A stretch of DNA of 46,709 nt, from the NCBI GenBank assembly GCA_017962275.1, contig JAGCVQ010000077.1, positions 1-46,709 of the forward strand, given 5' to 3'. Made by a program: the position numbers and the translations under genes. This stretch comes from Bacteroidales bacterium (GTDB lineage: Bacteria; Bacteroidota; Bacteroidia; Bacteroidales; WCHB1-69). Under the pieces are notes generated by a model. It had not been told where the DNA came from. It saw nothing but the letters and a program-made list of their open reading frames with translations, and did no database searches. Below are positions 43,088-46,709 of this stretch, in pieces (position 1 is the first letter of the stretch; each line of letters starts with the position of its first letter).

Positions 43088-44180
43088 GGAAGGCATTGGC
43101 TCTATAGATTTTCTCGATGTTATGGCCAAATCTCAACTCTTTCTCTGTGCAAGCCTGAAGCGGCTTTATCTTGTTGTTCTGAAGGATGAAGTTGCAGTCG
43201 GGACGTAGCAGGTCGTTCGTCATCAGGTAGGTGTTGTGGGACGAAGTGAAGACTTGGCAATCCATGTTGAACAGCTGCTTGCACACCTCAAACGAGAGTC
43301 TGAAATGATAGAAAGCGTCGAATTCGTCGATGAAAACAAACGATGCTGCCGTCATTCTCCTAATCCAAACATAGAGCAATTCAAGTGCTTTCGTGCCTGT
43401 TGAGGCGATAGACAGGAATGGAATCGTGTTGTCGCCGATTTGGCAATATAAGATTTTGTCGCCTTCTTTGGAAGAGGCGAACTTGAACTCCTGTTCGCTC
43501 ACGTTGGCCAGGAACCGTGAGAAATCTTCGATGCATTGGTTTTGGATGATAAACTCTTCCAACCCGAAACTCGATGTTTCAAGACCAATAAACTCGCGGC
43601 TGTCTAAATTCTTGAACCACAGCATGGAATTGACGAACATAATCAGTTTTACAATATAATGGTCCTGCGGCAAAGGATAAGAGGCTGTCAGGAAGTTGAT
43701 GACAGAAATGCTATTCACGTTCTGCTTGAAATTCTCCTTGACCGTAGCGTCAATCTTGAATTGTCCGTCATCGATTTCAAAAACGGTGTTGTCTCTTTTG
43801 AACACTTGCTTGCGGTTCACCATCAGCGATTCAGCGACGAGCAATCCGACGGAATTCTTCGCATAGCTGTATTCCAAGATGTCATTGTCAAACTTGAACA
43901 CATATTCAAATTCCACGGGAGCGTTTGGATTGCCTGTATAGACGAAATTTGAATAGTAATCCGGTTTCTTCCATTTTGCGGAAAGATGATTCTCGATATC
44001 AAAAATGGCCAGCGCAAAGTTGGATTTTCCTGATCCATTGGGCCCATAAACAATACCATTCTTGATAATGCCATCCTTTATGGCGTTTTTGTTGAACTCA
44101 TAATTGCTTGGATGCGACAAGTCCCATTCTATCCTTTTGGCAAACCCGCGGAAGTTTTTTACGGCAAATTTAACTAGCAT
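43077..44180 (-). CDS. AAA15/21-type ABC ATPase of a two-gene defence-like module
   Basis: 367-aa ATPase. Residues 1-16 (MLVKFAVKNFRGFAKR) form the first strand typical of AAA15/21 and RecF-like proteins; Walker A is YGPNGSGKSNFALAI (residues 45-59). Walker B is SFVFIDEFDAFYHFRLSFEV (near 280-299) and the switch strand VFTSSHNTYLMTNDLL (near 307-322), with His replacing the usual T-H-S order (SSHNT). No nuclease domain is fused. The gene has its own promoter at 44206-44213 and overlaps the RloB-like gene by 11 bases, so both are made together. It is likely the sensor or motor part of an anti-phage module, by analogy with RloA and AriA (inference). Confidence 0.83.
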   Translation of the reverse strand: MLVKFAVKNFRGFAKRIEWDLSHPSNYEFNKNAIKDGIIKNGIVYGPNGSGKSNFALAIFDIENHLSAKWKKPDYYSNFVYTGNPNAPVEFEYVFKFDNDILEYSYAKNSVGLLVAESLMVNRKQVFKRDNTVFEIDDGQFKIDATVKENFKQNVNSISVINFLTASYPLPQDHYIVKLIMFVNSMLWFKNLDSREFIGLETSSFGLEEFIIQNQCIEDFSRFLANVSEQEFKFASSKEGDKILYCQIGDNTIPFLSIASTGTKALELLYVWIRRMTAASFVFIDEFDAFYHFRLSFEVCKQLFNMDCQVFTSSHNTYLMTNDLLRPDCNFILQNNKIKPLQACTEKELRFGHNIEKIYRANAFHVE

Positions 44181-44205
44181 AACATTTTATACTTTAATCA
44201 CGTTG

Positions 44206-44213
44206 CAAAAATA
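44206..44213 (-). promoter_or_regulatory. -7 promoter element of the ATPase/RloB-like module
   Basis: The minus strand reads TATTTTTG followed by CAACG, 26 bases before the ATPase start codon. Confidence 0.65.
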
Positions 44214-44292
44214 GTATTTTTTTTTGAATTGCCGTAATTTTTTTACAGAGAAAAACATAATGCGTGTTTGAGTCTGACAACACCTGTGTTTA

Positions 44293-44331
44293 TCTCCTCG
44301 GGGAATATAAATGCCGGTTTTTCGTTCACCT
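44293..44331 (-). pseudogene. N-terminal scrap of a DUF1016 gene
   Basis: The minus strand can be read as KVNEKPAFIFPEE, resembling the DUF1016 start TEKPTFTFREK at 41300-41337, followed upstream by the same TGAAATGCAAAA leader phrase (near 44347-44359). No further DUF1016 sequence follows downstream, so it is a remnant of a second or third copy. Confidence 0.4.
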
Positions 44332-44379
44332 TACTATAGTAATTTTGTGAAATGCAAAAGCCTAACCGCCTCACGCAAC

Positions 44380-44712
44380 TTATTTGCGCACTCCCTCTTT
44401 TTTCCTTTCCTCCAATTCTTTTACCGTGCGTTCCACCACTTCTTCTAACTGGTATGTGGATACGCCAAGGGGCTTGTTGATGTCGCGCAGAGACCACTCC
44501 ACAACGGTTTTGTCAGTTGATTTGCAAATAAGCAATCCCACGGTCGGATTGTCACCTTCGCTACGCATTAACTCGTCGATAGCTGTCACATAGAAATTCG
44601 ATTTGCAAGCAACTCGGGAATTGATGTCACGACCTTCAATTCGATGACAACATAACGGTGTTGGTGTATGAGATAGAATGAGGCCATTGTGTTCTGCCAA
44701 ATACTCAGACAT
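44380..44712 (-). pseudogene. Broken DUF1016/PDDEXK copy, C-terminal part
   Basis: The last ~75 codons (FYVTAIDELMRSEGDNPTVGLLI to KEGVRK) are nearly identical to the end of the intact DUF1016 protein at 40105. Upstream, the nuclease core is frameshifted: the codons for VVIELKV are still there near 44628-44650, but in another frame. The first residues of the open frame (MSEYLAEHNG) are not DUF1016 sequence. A large part of the nuclease and N-terminal domains is missing. It lies on the promoter side of the ATPase module and just before the IS element. A protein from the open frame is possible but would lack the catalytic core. Confidence 0.75.
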
Positions 44713-44854
44713 TTTAATTGGTTAATGACTCGTTGGCCTTTTTTAACGCCTCCAATTGATCAGCAACTTGTTGATCTTTCCCCACACCCTTAATTCGGTC
44801 ACCAACTTGGTGACTTTTTTCGTCAGCAACCTGCTGACGAATTGCAGCATCCAA
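44713..44854 (-). pseudogene. Broken palindrome-linker fragment cut by the IS element
   Basis: The minus strand reads LDAAIRQQVADEKSHQVGDRI, then DQQVADQLEALKKANESLTN and a stop. The IRQQVADE phrase matches the linker of DUF1016 proteins, and the DNA carries the same palindromes (44758-44776, 44798-44814, 44819-44841). The upstream part of this frame is cut off by the IS1182 end at 44854/44855. The stretch after QQVADQ does not match the intact DUF1016 copy, so the source could be another gene using the same linker repeat. Confidence 0.6.
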
Positions 44855-44945
44855 GAGGGTGTGTCAAAAGTCACGCACCCTCTTTTTTATGCATAAAAAG
44901 CCCTGACTTTGGCGAGCCAGGGCTTCGTCGTGTCAAAGATTTTTG

Positions 44946-44953
44946 TATCTTTG
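44946..44953 (+). promoter_or_regulatory. -7 promoter element of the transposase gene
   Basis: TATCTTTG followed by CACC, 17 bases before the transposase start codon, within the IS element. Confidence 0.65.
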
Positions 44954-44970
44954 CACCATAACAAAAAGCG

Positions 44971-46527
44971 ATGGCAAAGATACAATTTAAATCATATCCC
45001 CAAGGGCAGACGGTACTTTTTCCTTCAGATTTAGGTGAGAACATCCCCGAGAACGACCCCGTGCGCATCGTCAGCCGCATAGTTGACGGCCTGAACATAG
45101 ACTCCCTGATAGAGACCTACGAGGCGTTCGGCTGCCCACCCTATCATCCCCGAATGCTGCTGAAGGTGGTATTCTACGCGTACATGAACAACGTGTACTC
45201 GTGCCGCCGCATAGCACGCGAGATGCTCCATGACATATACTACATGTGGCTGTCGGGCAACGAGCACCCCTCGTACAGCACGATCAACCGCTTCCGCAGC
45301 GAGCACGTGAAGGATCAGGTCAACAGCCTGTTCGTGCAGGTGGTGAAGAGCTTGGTGGAGATGGGGGTGCTGAGCCTCGACGTGCAGTATATCGACGGCA
45401 CGAAGGTGGAGTCCGTGGCCAACAAGTACACGTTCGTCTGGCGCAAGACGGTGGAGCGGAACAAGTCGAAGCTGGAGAAGAAGATCCTCGGCGTGCTGCG
45501 GCAGATAGAGGAAGGCATCGCCCAAGACAACAGCGAGGAGCCTGAGTCCGAGCCCGTCGCCATAGACTCGGCCTCACTGCAGGGTATCGTGGACAAAATC
45601 AACGCGGAGAACGCCAGGATGCCGGAAGGCACGAAAGAGGAGAAAAAGGCGAAGAGGGAGCGTGAGAAAGTAGCCAAGGAGTTGGGCAAGATGCAGGAGA
45701 AACAGGCCGAGTACGAGCGTCATCTGGAGACGATGGGCGAGCGCAACAGCTACTCCAAGACAGACCCCGACGCGACGTTCATGCGGATGAAGGAGGACGC
45801 GATGAACAACGGGCAGACCAAGCCGGGCTACAACCTGCAGATAGGGACCAGCTGTCAGTTCATCACCAACTACGCCTTGTATTGGAACCCCACGGACACG
45901 ACCACGATGCCCGACTTCCTGTCGCGCCACGAGCAGGCCTACGGCGCCTTCCCGAAGAAGGCGGTGGCGGACTCGGGCTACGGCAGCGAGGAGAACTACG
46001 AGTTCATGGAAGCCAACGATGTGGAGGCCTTCGTCAAGTACCCGCTCTTCCACAAGGAGCAGCACCGCCCGTTCCTGCAGGACATCTCCAGGCCGGAGAA
46101 CCTCCACTACAACGAGGAAGAGGACTATTACGTGTGCCCCATCGGGCAGCGGATGCACAACATCGGCACCTACCGCAGAAAGAACGACAACGGATACACG
46201 AGCTACATCACGAACTACGAGGCGCAGAACTGCGGGGGATGCCCGCTCAGGTGCGTATGCTACAAAGGGCAACAGGGCAACAGGATCCTCAGCGTGAACC
46301 ATCATCTGAGAAAATACAAGCAACGGGCGAGGGAGAAGCTGCTCGGCGAGGAGGGCCTGATGCACAGGAGCAAGCGGCCGATAGAGCCGGAGGCCGTCTT
46401 CGGTCAGATGAAGTTCAACAAGCAGTACAAGCGGTTCAGGCACCGGGGAAAGGACAAGGTCAACATGGATTTTGGCCTCTTCGCCATTGCCTTCAACATC
46501 CAAAAATATGCCCGGATAACGGCATAA
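44971..46527 (+). CDS. IS1182-family DDE transposase
   Basis: 518-aa transposase, full length for the family. The N-terminal DUF772-like region includes DLGENIPENDPVRIVSRIVDG (near 20-40), YHPRMLLKVVFYAYMNNVYSCRRIA (near 58-82) and WLSGNEHPSYSTINRFR (near 93-109). The catalytic core shows YIDGTKVES (D142), a coiled basic/acidic insertion near 165-265, ADSGYGSEENYEFM (near 331), and the C-terminal VFGQMKFNKQYKRFRHRG with the glutamate-bearing helix just before it (RPIEPEAVFG). Paired cysteines CGGCPLRCVCY (near 428) form the usual late zinc-like cluster. No frameshift or stop, so it is probably active. Codon usage is much more G/C-rich than in the neighbouring defence genes. Confidence 0.95.
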   Translation: MAKIQFKSYPQGQTVLFPSDLGENIPENDPVRIVSRIVDGLNIDSLIETYEAFGCPPYHPRMLLKVVFYAYMNNVYSCRRIAREMLHDIYYMWLSGNEHPSYSTINRFRSEHVKDQVNSLFVQVVKSLVEMGVLSLDVQYIDGTKVESVANKYTFVWRKTVERNKSKLEKKILGVLRQIEEGIAQDNSEEPESEPVAIDSASLQGIVDKINAENARMPEGTKEEKKAKREREKVAKELGKMQEKQAEYERHLETMGERNSYSKTDPDATFMRMKEDAMNNGQTKPGYNLQIGTSCQFITNYALYWNPTDTTTMPDFLSRHEQAYGAFPKKAVADSGYGSEENYEFMEANDVEAFVKYPLFHKEQHRPFLQDISRPENLHYNEEEDYYVCPIGQRMHNIGTYRRKNDNGYTSYITNYEAQNCGGCPLRCVCYKGQQGNRILSVNHHLRKYKQRAREKLLGEEGLMHRSKRPIEPEAVFGQMKFNKQYKRFRHRGKDKVNMDFGLFAIAFNIQKYARITA

Positions 46528-46687
46528 AAAGGTCAGAAAAGCACTTTTTTACAAAAAAACGCACTGACAGTCCTCATCATGAACCAGATCGTGGTCGATC
46601 AAGAAAACACGACACGGAAAAAATCACGACAAAAACTTTTAGAAGCCTCACCACATCGCCACATAAAAAACAAGGGTGTGCCAAAAC
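46528..46687. other. Non-coding right end of the IS element
   Basis: 160 bases between the transposase stop and the right inverted repeat. It is A-rich, with no open frame of note. Confidence 0.7.
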
Positions 46688-46709
46688 GTGACTTTTGACA
46701 CACCCTCTA

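Larger units (their letters stand above)
44854..46708 (+). mobile_element. Complete IS1182-family insertion sequence
   Basis: The element has perfect 21-base terminal inverted repeats: AGAGGGTGTGTCAAAAGTCA plus C at 44854-44874, and its exact complement at 46688-46708. It encloses one transposase gene. A second GCACCCTC lies at 44875-44882, giving a subterminal hairpin at the left end. The right end coincides with the window end, so the target duplication cannot be seen. The element interrupts a decayed DUF1016-type fragment. Confidence 0.9.

Noticed and set aside
43088-43129. 14 extra N-terminal residues of the RloB-like protein
   Set aside because: They lie inside the ATPase gene and add no family residues; the ATG at 43087 gives a typical overlap start.
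44243-44497. 84-aa open frame with a KVNEKPAFIFPEE segment as a separate gene
   Set aside because: It is composed of DUF1016 remnant scraps in different frames and has no start signal; listed instead as a pseudogene scrap.

Overview
The window looks like part of a Bacteroidota chromosome, most likely order Bacteroidales. Evidence: nearly every intergenic gap carries the Bacteroidota promoter -7 element TAnnTTTG; there is a PorV/PorQ-type outer-membrane protein, a lamin-tail protein with a FlgD-like C-terminus, the tiny mS38-like ribosomal protein next to an HU gene, GH3-family and DUF6266-like proteins, and an IS1182 transposase. I cannot name genus or species.

Layout. Positions 1-30100 are a G+C-moderate housekeeping region: a PhnP-like metallo-hydrolase, asd, an endonuclease/phosphatase, a dolichyl-phosphate-mannose-synthase-like glycosyltransferase, an RlmL-like rRNA methyltransferase overlapping a PorV-like gene, deoC, HU plus the 29-aa mS38-like protein, RNase G/E followed by recX, a secreted nuclease, uvrA, an SRPBCC protein followed by lptB, a 1106-aa TPR lipoprotein-like or periplasmic protein, aroC, mnmE, tsaC/sua5, an SRP RNA, an arginine-decarboxylase-like enzyme, a GH3-like enzyme and pyruvate phosphate dikinase. 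Gaps here hold short tandem repeats and at least three families of dispersed hairpin repeats.

Positions 30200-46709 are accessory. After a DUF6266-like protein and a DUF1848 protein comes a visibly A+T-richer minus-strand stretch rich in conflict/defence-type genes. It has a Pif1-like helicase fused to a TPR-like tail; a compact five-gene operon (DUF3696 AAA ATPase, an unknown 305-aa protein, HAD phosphatase, phosphoribosyltransferase-domain protein, DprA-like protein); a DUF1016 PDDEXK nuclease; a WYL regulator; and a translationally coupled AAA ATPase plus RloB/TOPRIM-like pair. Broken DUF1016 copies lie beyond, cut by a complete IS1182-family element whose right end coincides with the end of the window.

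How they may work together. The five-gene operon is my main candidate for an undescribed system: an ATP-driven sensor, an unknown protein, and a nucleotide-metabolism trio in which the PRTase plus DprA pairing recalls the ShosTA toxin-antitoxin defence system. The second module (ATPase plus TOPRIM-like protein, with a WYL regulator downstream) resembles two-gene OLD/RloAB/PARIS-like defences. Homologous DUF1016 segments on both sides of this module suggest that recombination between them swaps cargo. Functions of these modules are inference from domain content; nothing here proves activity.
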